In this document: positions 8,451-16,947 of the stretch, in pieces
Position numbering within the stretch: position 1 is the first letter of the stretch
How the letters are laid out: every line of letters begins with the position of its first letter
NCBI GenBank assembly: GCA_964539975.1
Contig: CAZIKK010000004.1
Coordinates: 85,953-149,952 of the forward strand
DNA length: 64,000 nucleotides
Reading direction: 5' to 3'
Source of the DNA: 38-11 sp964539975
Lineage (GTDB): Bacteria; Bacillota; Clostridia; Tissierellales; Dethiosulfatibacteraceae
Made by a program: the position numbers and the translations under genes
The notes under the pieces: generated by a model
What the model saw: the letters and a program-made list of their open reading frames with translations, nothing else
The model's database searches: none
What the model was told of the DNA's origin: nothing

Positions 8451-9590
8451 TTGAAATATTTAGCCATACTTGGCTCAACTGGTTCCATTGGTACCCAATC
8501 TCTTGAAGTGGTTCGTGAACACCCTGATAAATTAAAGGTTTTGTCTATTAGTGGCCACTCGAATATTAATCTTTTGGAAAAGCAAATCCATGAATTTAAA
8601 CCAAAACTTTGCGCTGTTATGGATAAAGAAAAGGCTAAAACCCTCCAAAGTCGTGTTCCTGGAACAACAAAAATCATTTCAGGAATATCTGGATTGTCTG
8701 AATGTGCTTGTCTTGAAGGCGTGGATTTGGTTATTACAGCCGTTTCTGGCATGATCGGCCTTGAACCTACAGTCAAAGCTATAGAATCAGGAAAAGCCAT
8801 TGCCTTGGCCAACAAAGAAACCCTCGTTGCTGGCGGCGACTTAGTCATGAATTTGGTGAAGTTGCATCATACTAAAATCTTACCAGTTGACAGCGAACAC
8901 AGTGCAATCTTTCAATGCCTACAAGGAAATATCCAAAATCCTATAAAAAGAGTTATTCTAACCGCTTCAGGCGGCCCATTTCGAGGCAAAAATGCCAAAG
9001 AACTTGTGAATGTATCTATGAAAGATGTATTGAATCATCCAAATTGGTCGATGGGAAAAAAAATCACTGTCGATTCAGCAACGCTTATGAATAAAGGCCT
9101 TGAAGCAATAGAAGCAAAATGGCTCTTTAATCTTGATGATAGCCAAATCAACATTGTCGTCCATCCCCAGAGCATCATCCATTCCGCGGTCGAATTTCAT
9201 GATCGCTCTGTTATCGCACAGATGGGATTGCCTGATATGAAACTCCCGATTCAATACGCTATATTTTATCCGAACAGATTGCCTAATTATAGCAAGTCTC
9301 TCGATTTGACAGCACTGGGTGCCTTAACCTTTGAAAAACCTGATACGACCACTTTTCCTTGTTTAGAATTGGCTTTGGAATCTATGTCGATTGGCAAGTC
9401 AATGCCGGTAGTGTTAAACATGGCAAATGAGTTAGCAGTCGCAGCTTTTCTCAATGGTAGTATTGGTTTTATTGATATCCCCAAAAAAATTGAATCTGTT
9501 ATGAAGCGTCATCAACCTGTTGAACTCGAAAATATTGAGACCATCTTATCTATAGCAGATTGGACAAAAAGAATTTTCGGGAGCGTTTAA
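8451..9590 (+). CDS. dxr: 1-deoxy-D-xylulose 5-phosphate reductoisomerase
   Basis: Dxr (IspC) converts DXP to MEP with NADPH, the committed step of the non-mevalonate isoprenoid pathway. The N-terminal NADPH motif GSTGSIGTQSLEV, the metal-binding LPVDSEHSAIFQ and VDSATLMNKGLE segments are all present. I choose the TTG at 8451, eight bases after AAAGGAG, because the GTG at 8442 overlaps that ribosome binding site. The protein is then 379 residues, the usual size. A TATAAT hexamer lies at 8414-8419 without a convincing -35 partner. The usual neighbours cdsA, uppS and rseP are absent, so it stands alone. Confidence 0.96.
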   Translation: MKYLAILGSTGSIGTQSLEVVREHPDKLKVLSISGHSNINLLEKQIHEFKPKLCAVMDKEKAKTLQSRVPGTTKIISGISGLSECACLEGVDLVITAVSGMIGLEPTVKAIESGKAIALANKETLVAGGDLVMNLVKLHHTKILPVDSEHSAIFQCLQGNIQNPIKRVILTASGGPFRGKNAKELVNVSMKDVLNHPNWSMGKKITVDSATLMNKGLEAIEAKWLFNLDDSQINIVVHPQSIIHSAVEFHDRSVIAQMGLPDMKLPIQYAIFYPNRLPNYSKSLDLTALGALTFEKPDTTTFPCLELALESMSIGKSMPVVLNMANELAVAAFLNGSIGFIDIPKKIESVMKRHQPVELENIETILSIADWTKRIFGSV

Positions 9591-9597
9591 CGCTCCC
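9579..9597. terminator. Stem-loop between dxr and the importer ATPase gene
   Basis: GGGAGCG (9579-9585) pairs with CGCTCCC (9591-9597) around five bases. The stem lies at the dxr stop codon and faces the end of the convergent ABC operon. T-runs are weak on both sides, so termination strength is uncertain. Confidence 0.55.
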
Positions 9598-9609
9598 TGG
9601 TCAATTTGT

Positions 9610-10842
9610 CTAAATGGCTTTGAATAATTGGTCAAGATTCATAGCTTCTATTACATTGTTTCTTTTCTTTAACTGATTAATCAATTCATCTGCTTCTCCA
9701 CCAACATAATCTCGATCGACACCATGTAAAATGCTGATCTTTTTTTCAGGCACACTAGCCAACTCCATGAGATTTACTAGATTGTTTCTTCCAAATGGCA
9801 CATCCGTAACAACAATTTGATCAACTTTTTTCAAACATTTTTTTAACTTATGAATGCTCTCTCCTTTAAAAGAACTGAACGGGTCGTCACTAATGTACTC
9901 AAGACCTAAGCTTTCACATACAGATATGTCTGAATCCCCTTCTGCCAATATCCCGCAAGATACTTCGTACCCCATTGCAGTTAATTTTTCCAAAATGTAT
10001 TCCCCAGTTCCTCCGCCAGAAATGACATGAATCTTAACATTCTTTTTTTTCTGGTTTCCTTTGACTCTTATAGGGATGACTTCATTAGCATTCAATAGTT
10101 TGTTTTTTCTTACAATCATTTCCATACGATAGGCTTTTGAAAGAACAAATTCATTGATCACCTGTTCAGGCACATCAAAAATTTCAAGTTTCCCATCTAT
10201 CAAAAGCAAAATGCGGTCACTAAATCTTGCCGCTAAGTTTAAGTCATGCATAATTGCTATAACAGTCAACCCTTTTAGTCTATTTAACTCATAAACCATT
10301 TCTACCGCTTCTAATTGATTGTGAACATCTAAATTGGAAGTAAACTCATCCAAGAACAGTATTTCAGGATCTTGTGCCAATGCACGTGCTGTTATCACTC
10401 TTTGCTTTTCCCCGCCACTTAAACTGTTGTAATATCGATGCTTGAATTCCTCTACTCCTGTCTGCTTCATCGCTATAGCAACCTTGTCATCTTGATCCTC
10501 ATAAAGACTTTGGTTTTTCTTCAGATATGGATTTCTTCCCATCTTAACAATATCCTGCACTATAAAATTAAAAGGCAATGTATACTCTTGAGGAACCACA
10601 GCGATTGCTCTGGCTTTTTCTTTAGCATCATACGTCCGAATATCTCGACCTTTCAATCGGATTGTGCCTATATGCTTCAGGCTATTTGATAAACATCGCA
10701 TTAGAGTTGTTTTGCCTGCTCCATTTGGTCCAATAATACTGACAAATTCTCCTTTGAAAATTGAAAAACTCACACTATCTATGATTTTTTTCCCATTTAT
10801 CTGATAACTCAGCTGTTCGGCTTCCATTACTATTTCCATCAA
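9610..10842 (-). CDS. Cobalamin-type ABC importer ATPase with extra C-terminal domain
   Basis: Residues 1 to about 255 form an ABC ATPase of the FecE/BtuD type: Walker A GPNGAGKTT near 38, signature LSGGEKQRV, Walker B ILFLDEF and the switch His in IMHDLN. About 150 further residues follow, beginning near KIHVISGGGTGEYIL. They look like a separate alpha/beta domain with a glycine-rich first loop and are absent from ordinary BtuD (about 250 residues). The extra domain may bind a nucleotide or a corrinoid precursor; this is only inference. The start overlaps the permease stop by four bases. Confidence 0.88.
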   Translation of the reverse strand: MMEIVMEAEQLSYQINGKKIIDSVSFSIFKGEFVSIIGPNGAGKTTLMRCLSNSLKHIGTIRLKGRDIRTYDAKEKARAIAVVPQEYTLPFNFIVQDIVKMGRNPYLKKNQSLYEDQDDKVAIAMKQTGVEEFKHRYYNSLSGGEKQRVITARALAQDPEILFLDEFTSNLDVHNQLEAVEMVYELNRLKGLTVIAIMHDLNLAARFSDRILLLIDGKLEIFDVPEQVINEFVLSKAYRMEMIVRKNKLLNANEVIPIRVKGNQKKKNVKIHVISGGGTGEYILEKLTAMGYEVSCGILAEGDSDISVCESLGLEYISDDPFSSFKGESIHKLKKCLKKVDQIVVTDVPFGRNNLVNLMELASVPEKKISILHGVDRDYVGGEADELINQLKKRNNVIEAMNLDQLFKAI

Positions 10843-11858
10843 AAAGCCTCCTTCTTCTTAGTATACAGAAGGTAGATGAAGAATGGGCCTCCAAAAACCG
10901 CTGTTACGATCCCTACAGGAATTTCTTGAGATATGAGGCTCCTAGCCAATGTATCACAAGCCATCAACAATAGGCCTCCTACGTTAAAAGAAACAGGCAA
11001 CAGTACCTTGTGCCTTGGACCTGTAAAGATTCGTGTAGCATGTGGAACAATCAATCCTACAAATCCAATGATCCCAGATATCGCTACTGCAGCACCCGTT
11101 ATGATAGAGGTTGTAATAAGAATGATTTTCTTTACCCTTTCAACTTGAACACCAAGATTGCTTGCGTTTTCGTCACCTAGTAGCATAATATCCATGTCCC
11201 GTGAAAGATAAAGCAACACGACAAAACCCAACAAACTGTATGGAATAATGGTTAAAACTTGTTCCCACCCTTTGCCAGAAAGGCTTCCCATAGTCCAGTG
11301 AATGATTATATGTAAACTTTCACCAAACAGCAGCATCATAACCGACATCAGTGCAGCCAAGAACTGATTCATGGCAATTCCACTCAAAAGAAGGGTTGTA
11401 ATAGGTACTTCATTACCAATCCTTGCGATTGAATAGACAATCACCACCACCATAATTGCACCAGCAAACGCTGTAATGTTGATTGCTGGAATCCCAAAAA
11501 ATCTCATTCCAGCAAAAAAAACAATGCTTAATGTGGCTCCAAAAGCAGCACCAGACGATATTCCTAATATGTATGGGTCTGCCATCGGATTTTTCAGGAG
11601 CCCTTGATAGGCGACTCCGCTAATTGCAAGTGTGCCTCCCACAAAATAGGATGCAATAATTCTTGGTAGCCTTACGTGTAGAATAATGTATCTTGTAGCA
11701 TCAGAAATGTCTTCTTGGAAAGAAATCAACCCTAATTCTTCCAGGACAATTTTTGCAATATCCAGCCATTTCACACTAACCGCTCCTATGGATAACGTAA
11801 TGACGATACCTCCCAAAAAAGCAATGAGCGAAATCAGCAACATTTTTTTATTCTTCAA
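10839..11858 (-). CDS. Cobalamin-type ABC importer permease (BtuC/FecCD family)
   Basis: A 339-residue, roughly ten-helix permease of the FecCD family. The conserved HVRLPRIIASYFVGG, GLLKNPMADPYILGISSGAA and GFVGLIVPHATRI segments are present. It would form a type II importer with the ATPase downstream (four-base overlap) and the lipoprotein upstream. The family also carries siderophores and haem; the cobalamin assignment rests on the riboswitch in front of the operon. Confidence 0.92.
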   Translation of the reverse strand: MKNKKMLLISLIAFLGGIVITLSIGAVSVKWLDIAKIVLEELGLISFQEDISDATRYIILHVRLPRIIASYFVGGTLAISGVAYQGLLKNPMADPYILGISSGAAFGATLSIVFFAGMRFFGIPAINITAFAGAIMVVVIVYSIARIGNEVPITTLLLSGIAMNQFLAALMSVMMLLFGESLHIIIHWTMGSLSGKGWEQVLTIIPYSLLGFVVLLYLSRDMDIMLLGDENASNLGVQVERVKKIILITTSIITGAAVAISGIIGFVGLIVPHATRIFTGPRHKVLLPVSFNVGGLLLMACDTLARSLISQEIPVGIVTAVFGGPFFIYLLYTKKKEAF

Positions 11859-11884
11859 ATCAACACCTTCTTACTCGTTGTCTG

Positions 11885-12832
11885 TTACTTTCCTTCAAAT
11901 GCTTGTGGATGAATGGCTTTTGCAACCATTTCAAGTCCTTGAATAATACGAGGTCCTGGTCGAGAAGTGATGTCTTGGTGAAGCAAAAAGACTTGACCTG
12001 TTCTTATTGCCTCAATGTTTTCGTATCCGGTTCGATTAAAGATATCTTCAGGCGTCTTGAAGCCATCATCCGCTGTTAAATAGACGTCTGGATTCTCTGT
12101 GATCAGCTTCTCAATACTAAACTCAGGGTAAGCTGATTCTGTGTCCCCCGCGATGTTAATGCCATTGGATAACACGATCAATTCATTCATGAAGCTTCCT
12201 GGTCCCGACGACATCAATGGATCATGCCAGATTTCATAAAAAACTTTTTTTGCTGGATAGCCACTTACCTTGTCCACAATGTCATTCTGTTGTGCTGTCA
12301 TTTCTAAAATCATTTCATTTGCTTCATCTGAAGCACCGATGACATCTCCAATACTCTGAATTGTATCATATGTTTCATCAAGATTGCTTGGGTTAATCAA
12401 CAACACGGCAATGCCAGCATTTTCCAATTGACCAATCACCTCTTCACTCAACCATGCCGCAAAGAAAACATCGGGCTGCGCATCGATAATCAACTCCAGA
12501 TTGGGGCCATTATAATCTCCAATTTTATCGACAGAAAGTGCCTCTTCAGGATAATTGCAGTAGACAGAAACACCTACTAAGTGATCACCCTTACCCAAGG
12601 CATAAATGATTTCAGTGTTACTTGGGACAGAAGATACCAGACGTTCAGGCATTGTCTGAATAACAACTTCTCTTCCCATGCTGTCCGTAACAGTCATAGG
12701 ATACATTGAGGAGCTATTCAAATCTTCACTCTCAATTGGATCAGGTGTTGTTTCGTTCCCATTCCCATTCCCGCAAGCAATAAGCAATAACATTAAAAGA
12801 ATTGCCAATAAGATTGTTAATTGTTTTTTCAT
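11885..12832 (-). CDS. Substrate-binding lipoprotein, cobalamin-type (BtuF-like)
   Basis: A 315-residue periplasmic-binding-protein homologue. The signal peptide ends in a lipobox (LLLIAC near residue 20) followed by a Gly/Asn-rich linker, so it should be lipid-anchored outside the membrane. The body shows BtuF/FecB features such as PERLVSSVPSNTEIIYALG and the ISRPGPR-like segment near the C-terminus. It is the first gene behind the cobalamin riboswitch, which makes a corrinoid the most likely ligand. Confidence 0.9.
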   Translation of the reverse strand: MKKQLTILLAILLMLLLIACGNGNGNETTPDPIESEDLNSSSMYPMTVTDSMGREVVIQTMPERLVSSVPSNTEIIYALGKGDHLVGVSVYCNYPEEALSVDKIGDYNGPNLELIIDAQPDVFFAAWLSEEVIGQLENAGIAVLLINPSNLDETYDTIQSIGDVIGASDEANEMILEMTAQQNDIVDKVSGYPAKKVFYEIWHDPLMSSGPGSFMNELIVLSNGINIAGDTESAYPEFSIEKLITENPDVYLTADDGFKTPEDIFNRTGYENIEAIRTGQVFLLHQDITSRPGPRIIQGLEMVAKAIHPQAFEGK

Positions 12833-12851
12833 GTTCCCTCCTAATATTTAA

Positions 12852-12883
12852 CTAAAAAATTTCCCAACCTAGGTTGGGAAATT
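12852..12883 (-). terminator. Riboswitch-controlled intrinsic terminator
   Basis: A perfect 26-base palindrome (12858-12883, core CCCAACCTAGGTTGGG) is followed on the minus strand by a run of T (12859-12854). It lies between the cobalamin aptamer and the importer genes and is the natural expression platform for switching them off when cobalamin is plentiful. Confidence 0.85.
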
Positions 12884-12947
12884 ATCTAATATTAAAAGCA
12901 TAATATTAAATACCCTTCCCTCCGAAGGTTATTAATAGCGTGCGTTA

Positions 12948-13090
12948 TAGGCAGGTCTCCTGGCTTGTGCATCACCTCATTCCACCCTTCCCGGTATAAA
13001 CCAGTGGTTGTGAAACTTGTATCACTTACAGTAGCGGGGGCTGCAGTGGATTTTCACCACTTTCCCTATTAAGTATGAACACCTACACAC
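12948..13090 (-). promoter_or_regulatory. Cobalamin riboswitch
   Basis: Read on the minus strand, this gap holds the conserved cobalamin aptamer blocks in order: a GGTGTT-like start, AATAGGGAA, GGTGAAAATCC, CTGCAGCCCCCGCTACTGTAA, CCACTG, GGGAAGG and the final GCACAAGCCAGGAGACC block. It accounts for most of the 310-base gap between thyX and the importer and predicts repression of the importer by adenosyl- or other cobalamins. Confidence 0.95.
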
Positions 13091-13142
13091 TCTATTCAGT
13101 TGCAAAACAATCCTACCATAAAATATCAGTCAATGCAACGAC

Positions 13143-13919
13143 TTAATTTTGGGTAAATTTGTACTTCTCTCTAACTTGGATAATATTTCCACATGTCATT
13201 TTGCCTTCTGGACATGGTCCTACAACACATCCTGGGCCAGCATTCTTAAAAAGCGACGGTGCTACTTCCATTACCTCTTTAAGCATCTGAAATGCCATCT
13301 CTCTGATTTCCCACTGGGCTCTCTCGCAACATCTCAACCTGAAAAAATGCATTAAAGACCGTGCATTCATTGTGAGCATGATTTTTGTTTCACAGGCATT
13401 AGGTAAGACATACCTGGCATCCTCAATAGCTTTTTTTGTCGCTATTGAAGCAGCTCTTTTTTCTGGAATGCCCTCCTTTATAAATGTGTCCTTATGCTTT
13501 TTATAAAGCATTTCTGACAAGTCATCATAGATTTTCTGATCTTGTTGCATGGCATGGATAAATAAGTCTCTTGCTTCTTGGACTTGTTCTATCTCAGGTG
13601 GAATAATGTATTGAAATTGTCCTTCTGTTACATATCTTTGAGATCTTTGACTATAGCTAGCAATTCTATGTCTGACTAATTGATGTGTTAATGTTCGACT
13701 CACCCCTTCAACAGAAAAGGAAAAACTGATGTGCTCAATTGGGGACTGGTGTCCAATAGACATCAGCATATCAATAAAACTAGAAGCTTTATCTTCAGAC
13801 AAATCATTAAATAACGCATCACCAGGAAGGTCTGAGTAGCATAGTTTTGCTGCTGCTGCTACTAGTTTTTCTGGATTTGGCGTGTGTGCCACTAACTTGA
13901 CTCTCAACTCTGCATTCAT
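13143..13919 (-). CDS. thyX: Flavin-dependent thymidylate synthase ThyX
   Basis: ThyX makes dTMP from dUMP using FAD and methylenetetrahydrofolate, replacing classical ThyA. The signature RHR-x7-S is present (RHRIASYSQRS around residue 85). The length of about 258 residues is typical of the larger ThyX proteins. I use the second ATG, at 13919, because GAGG lies seven bases before it. The gene diverges from a TetR regulator, and their promoters share a palindrome. Confidence 0.95.
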   Translation of the reverse strand: MNAELRVKLVAHTPNPEKLVAAAAKLCYSDLPGDALFNDLSEDKASSFIDMLMSIGHQSPIEHISFSFSVEGVSRTLTHQLVRHRIASYSQRSQRYVTEGQFQYIIPPEIEQVQEARDLFIHAMQQDQKIYDDLSEMLYKKHKDTFIKEGIPEKRAASIATKKAIEDARYVLPNACETKIMLTMNARSLMHFFRLRCCERAQWEIREMAFQMLKEVMEVAPSLFKNAGPGCVVGPCPEGKMTCGNIIQVREKYKFTQN

Positions 13920-13949
13920 GATCATACCTCATTTTTTTCATTATTTTTC

Positions 13950-13998
13950 ATTATACACAATTTTAACTATTGTAACAAACTTTATAATTTGTTATATT
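13950..13998. promoter_or_regulatory. Divergent promoters with a shared TetR-type operator
   Basis: A perfect inverted repeat TAACAAA-N8-TTTGTTA spans 13973-13994. The rightward promoter is TTGTAA (13970-13975), 17 bases, TATATT (13993-13998). The leftward thyX promoter is TTGTTA (13978-13973), 17 bases, TATAAT (13955-13950). The palindrome overlaps both -35 boxes and touches the rightward -10 box, an ideal site for a repressor that controls both genes. Confidence 0.78.
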
Positions 13999-14016
13999 AT
14001 TAACAGAGGTGATCTT

Positions 14017-14667
14017 ATCAAACGTTATAAAAAGGGTGTCGAAACAAGAAATAACATTATAAATGCTTCCAAATCACTTTTTTATTTACAAGGGTTTGAC
14101 CATACAACGGTTCAAAAGATTGCAGATTTAGCTTCTGTCAATTTGGGCTTGCTGTCTTATTACTTCAAGACGAAAAACAATATCATCAAGATTATTTTCA
14201 CAGAGTTCTATGAAAGCATCGACAGTATTGTTTGTGATGTTTGTGACAAAGAGGAGCATTTGATCTTGTTTTTCATGGCAAAAGAACGCATTGCTTACGA
14301 TATCATTTTTAAAGACCCCAACAATTTACGTTTCTTTAAAGAGACCATCCATAAAAATGTTGTGGTTAAAATCATGGAAGAATATACGCTCAACAATTAT
14401 TTGACCATTAATAAAGAAACAGGCAAAAATATTGATGAGCGGTTTGTCAAATGTTATGCCGCCTTAGAAAATGGAGGCGCTGTCAATATTATTAAAAAGT
14501 TCTTTGCAAACGAAATCCAAATTGATTATGAAAATTTAGCAGACATACTCATAGGCTGCACCCCAAGATTATTCAGTGTTGAAGGAAACATCATTGAAGA
14601 TTATATTCTTAAGTCAAAAGAACTCCAAAAAAAAGTCGATTACTCGAAAGTAAAACTCTTAATATAA
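14017..14667 (+). CDS. TetR family transcriptional regulator, non-AUG start likely
   Basis: The N-terminal TetR helix-turn-helix is clear (TTVQKIADLASVNLGLLSYYFKTK), followed by a ligand-binding region I cannot assign. The open frame runs back to an ATG at 13882, but that lies inside thyX and upstream of the promoter at 13970-13998. A strong GAGGTGATC ribosome binding site at 14006-14014 precedes only an ATC codon (14017) at normal spacing; no in-frame ATG, GTG or TTG occurs between it and the HTH. From ATC the protein is 216 residues with a normal TetR N-terminus. The start remains an inference. Confidence 0.8.
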   Translation: MKRYKKGVETRNNIINASKSLFYLQGFDHTTVQKIADLASVNLGLLSYYFKTKNNIIKIIFTEFYESIDSIVCDVCDKEEHLILFFMAKERIAYDIIFKDPNNLRFFKETIHKNVVVKIMEEYTLNNYLTINKETGKNIDERFVKCYAALENGGAVNIIKKFFANEIQIDYENLADILIGCTPRLFSVEGNIIEDYILKSKELQKKVDYSKVKLLI

Positions 14668-14705
14668 AAGAAAGTTCATGCAACTCGGCATGAACTTTCT
14701 TTTTA
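14666..14705. terminator. Bidirectional terminator between TetR gene and yhbY
   Basis: A 16-bp perfect stem (14666-14681 with 14688-14703) with a six-base loop is flanked by A-rich and T-rich ends. It can stop both the rightward TetR transcript and the leftward obg-yhbY transcript, and overlaps the last base of yhbY. Confidence 0.9.
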
Positions 14706-14990
14706 ACTCAAATCAATGATACAATTGTCTGATGGCCGATACAACACAAATTTTCTGCCCATGCTCATTACATATTCTGCACCTAATATCTCTGCCAATT
14801 GACTTGCTGTTTCTTTGGACTCCAAAGGGCTATTGCTTAGTATTTTGAATTTCACTAGTTCCCTTGCGTCTAAAGTTTCATCCGCTTGTTTTATCAAGTT
14901 TTCTGTAATCCCGTTCTTGCCAATATTAATTAAGACTTCTTCTGTGTTTGCTATGGATTTCAGTTGACTACGTTGTTTCCCTGTTAACAT
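14703..14990 (-). CDS. yhbY: YhbY-type ribosome-associated RNA-binding protein
   Basis: A 95-residue stand-alone CRM domain protein. The family GxxG loop appears as NIGKNGI, and the opening LTGKQRSQLKSIA is typical. YhbY binds pre-50S particles and helps ribosome assembly. It follows obg by 11 bases, in keeping with a shared role in large-subunit maturation. Confidence 0.93.
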   Translation of the reverse strand: MLTGKQRSQLKSIANTEEVLINIGKNGITENLIKQADETLDARELVKFKILSNSPLESKETASQLAEILGAEYVMSMGRKFVLYRPSDNCIIDLS

Positions 14991-15001
14991 GTTTATCTCT
15001 C

Positions 15002-16276
15002 CTATTCTATGAAATCGAATTCAATACCGCATACAACAACAGTATCTCCTTCTGATGCTCCCAGTGTTTTTAACTTCTCAATCACACCTTTGTCATTGAG
15101 AACTTTCTGGAAATTCTTGATAGATTCCGTATCTTCAAAATTGGTTGAGTCCACCAATTTTTCCAAAAAGTATCCATCTGCTATGTATTGTTCATTATGT
15201 CGATACACATTAATAGTGTCTCTAATTTCTTTTTGTGACAACTTCAGTGCTTCATTTTCGTCATAGAAGGTTACCGGATTTGGCATCTCTTTTAGTTGAT
15301 TCAATGCGGCGTACAATACTTCGGTAATCCCGGTCTTTGTGACGGCAGAAATTTCAAAGATATCACCCTTCCCTGATAGTTTATCTCGAACACGTTTAAT
15401 ATTCTCTTCGACATTTGGCAAATCTGTCTTGTTTAAGACAATAATTTGTTCTTTCTCCGCCAAAGCCTGGCTGTGTTGAGCCAACTCATTATTAATAGTA
15501 TAGTAATCCTCAATAGGATCTCTTTCTTCCTGACCTGAAATGTCTATAATGTGCAATACTAGACGTGTCCTCTCAATGTGACGCAAAAACTCAAGCCCTA
15601 AACCAGTTCCAGTTGATGCACCCTCAATAAGACCAGGGATATCTGCTATTAAAAAGCTCTCTCCTGTTGGCATTTTAACCACACCAAGATTTGGTTTCAA
15701 TGTTGTGAAATGATAATTGGCTATTTTGGGATTAGCGCTCGTGGTTACCGATAAAAAAGTTGATTTACCTACATTAGGAAAGCCAATCAATCCTACATCT
15801 GCAATCATTTTGAGTTCTAATATAACCGTCTTTTCTTCTGCTTTGCCGCCTGGTTCAGCAAATCTTGGAGCGCGTCGTGTGGAGCTTTTGAATTTAACGT
15901 TGCCCCTGCCGCCTTTTCCGCCTTTTGCAGCTATAAAAGTTTGATTAGCCGCATTCAAGTCTGCTAACACAATACCCGTCTCTTCGTCTTTGACCAATGT
16001 CCCAACAGGCACTTTTAAAACCAAATCTTCGCCTTTAGCGCCATATTGGTTTTTGTTTCTTCCATCTTCTCCATTTTGTGCTTTGAAAATCTTTTTGTAC
16101 TTAAAATCCATTAAAGTTCTAAGCCCTTCATCAGCAACAATCACAATGTTTCCACCTTTGCCGCCGTCTCCTCCAGCAGGTCCACCCATTGGTTCATATT
16201 TTTCACGTCTAAAAGCAATAGAACCATTTCCGCCTTTCCCCGCTTTTAGATTAATCTTAACGATATCTACAAACAT
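15002..16276 (-). CDS. obg: GTPase Obg (CgtA)
   Basis: Obg is an essential GTPase of 50S maturation and stress signalling. The three expected parts are present in 424 residues: a glycine-rich Obg fold (1 to about 158), the G domain (GFPNVGKST, DIPGLIEGAS, NKTDLP) and a C-terminal OCT domain from about 345, the usual Gram-positive arrangement. It lies behind rpmA in the conserved rplU-prp-rpmA-obg order, with a hairpin in the 50-base gap. Confidence 0.97.
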   Translation of the reverse strand: MFVDIVKINLKAGKGGNGSIAFRREKYEPMGGPAGGDGGKGGNIVIVADEGLRTLMDFKYKKIFKAQNGEDGRNKNQYGAKGEDLVLKVPVGTLVKDEETGIVLADLNAANQTFIAAKGGKGGRGNVKFKSSTRRAPRFAEPGGKAEEKTVILELKMIADVGLIGFPNVGKSTFLSVTTSANPKIANYHFTTLKPNLGVVKMPTGESFLIADIPGLIEGASTGTGLGLEFLRHIERTRLVLHIIDISGQEERDPIEDYYTINNELAQHSQALAEKEQIIVLNKTDLPNVEENIKRVRDKLSGKGDIFEISAVTKTGITEVLYAALNQLKEMPNPVTFYDENEALKLSQKEIRDTINVYRHNEQYIADGYFLEKLVDSTNFEDTESIKNFQKVLNDKGVIEKLKTLGASEGDTVVVCGIEFDFIE

Positions 16277-16293
16277 CTTTACACTTCCTTTTC

Positions 16294-16321
16294 ATGTAAA
16301 AAACCTACCGAATCGGTAGGT
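16294..16321 (-). terminator. Terminator or attenuator between rpmA and obg
   Basis: On the minus strand CCTACCG-ATT-CGGTAGG is followed by TTTTTT. It would lower expression of obg relative to the ribosomal protein genes. Confidence 0.75.
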
Positions 16322-16326
16322 TGCTT

Positions 16327-16614
16327 TTACGCTTCTTTTGGATAAACACTAACCTGTTTTCTCTTTTTGTCTTTTCTCTCAAACGTGACAACACCATCCA
16401 CTAAAGCAAATAGCGTATCGTCACCACCCCTGCCAACGTTGTTGCCTGGGTGCAACTTTGTACCTCTTTGTCTGACTAGAATGTTTCCTGCTAAAACAAA
16501 TTGTCCATCCGCTCTTTTTAGTCCAAGTCTCTTTGATTCACTATCTCTACCATTTTTTGAGCTACCAACACCTTTTTTATGTGCGAATAGCTGTATATTC
16601 AATTTTGCAATCAT
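16327..16614 (-). CDS. rpmA: 50S ribosomal protein L27 with cleavable N-terminal extension
   Basis: L27 lies near the peptidyl-transferase centre. The sequence opens MIAKLNIQLFAHKKG: the NIQLFA-HKKG junction is the Firmicutes Prp cleavage site, removed to expose the functional L27 N-terminus. At 95 residues the length is normal. The Prp protease gene is directly upstream (two-base gap). Confidence 0.97.
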   Translation of the reverse strand: MIAKLNIQLFAHKKGVGSSKNGRDSESKRLGLKRADGQFVLAGNILVRQRGTKLHPGNNVGRGGDDTLFALVDGVVTFERKDKKRKQVSVYPKEA

Positions 16615-16616
16615 GT

Positions 16617-16946
16617 TTACACCTCCTCATAATTAAGGCTTATATTCTCGTTAAAATCTTCCAAAAGCAATAGAATTCCCACTTCAAATGTTTTTAAAAT
16701 AACGCTAGTGCTCTCATTTGCATGATCAATGAATAAAGTCATGACACCTTTTTTTTCATCTATCTTGAATTGCATCTCAGAGGTGGATATACCCGCAACC
16801 TCATGAGTTGCATTCAATGCTGTATAAGCTAGAACAGATACAGCCGCGCAAACAATATCTTGACCAGATTCAGCAAACATGGCATGTCCCGCTATTTTAA
16901 AGCCGTGATAGGTTTGACTTCTCTTTAGTAAGCTGATTTGTATCAT
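16617..16946 (-). CDS. prp: Ribosomal-processing cysteine protease Prp
   Basis: Prp (YsxB family) removes the N-terminal extension of L27. The catalytic His (GHAMFAESG, about residue 20) and Cys (DIVCAAVSVL, about residue 32) are present. The 109-residue length is normal. The ribosome binding site is weak, overlapping the rplU stop, so translation is probably coupled to rplU. Confidence 0.95.
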   Translation of the reverse strand: MIQISLLKRSQTYHGFKIAGHAMFAESGQDIVCAAVSVLAYTALNATHEVAGISTSEMQFKIDEKKGVMTLFIDHANESTSVILKTFEVGILLLLEDFNENISLNYEEV

Positions 16947-16947
16947 A

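Noticed and set aside
13882..14016. TetR gene starting at the ATG at 13882
   Set aside because: This would add about 45 hydrophobic residues, lie within thyX and start before the visible promoter.
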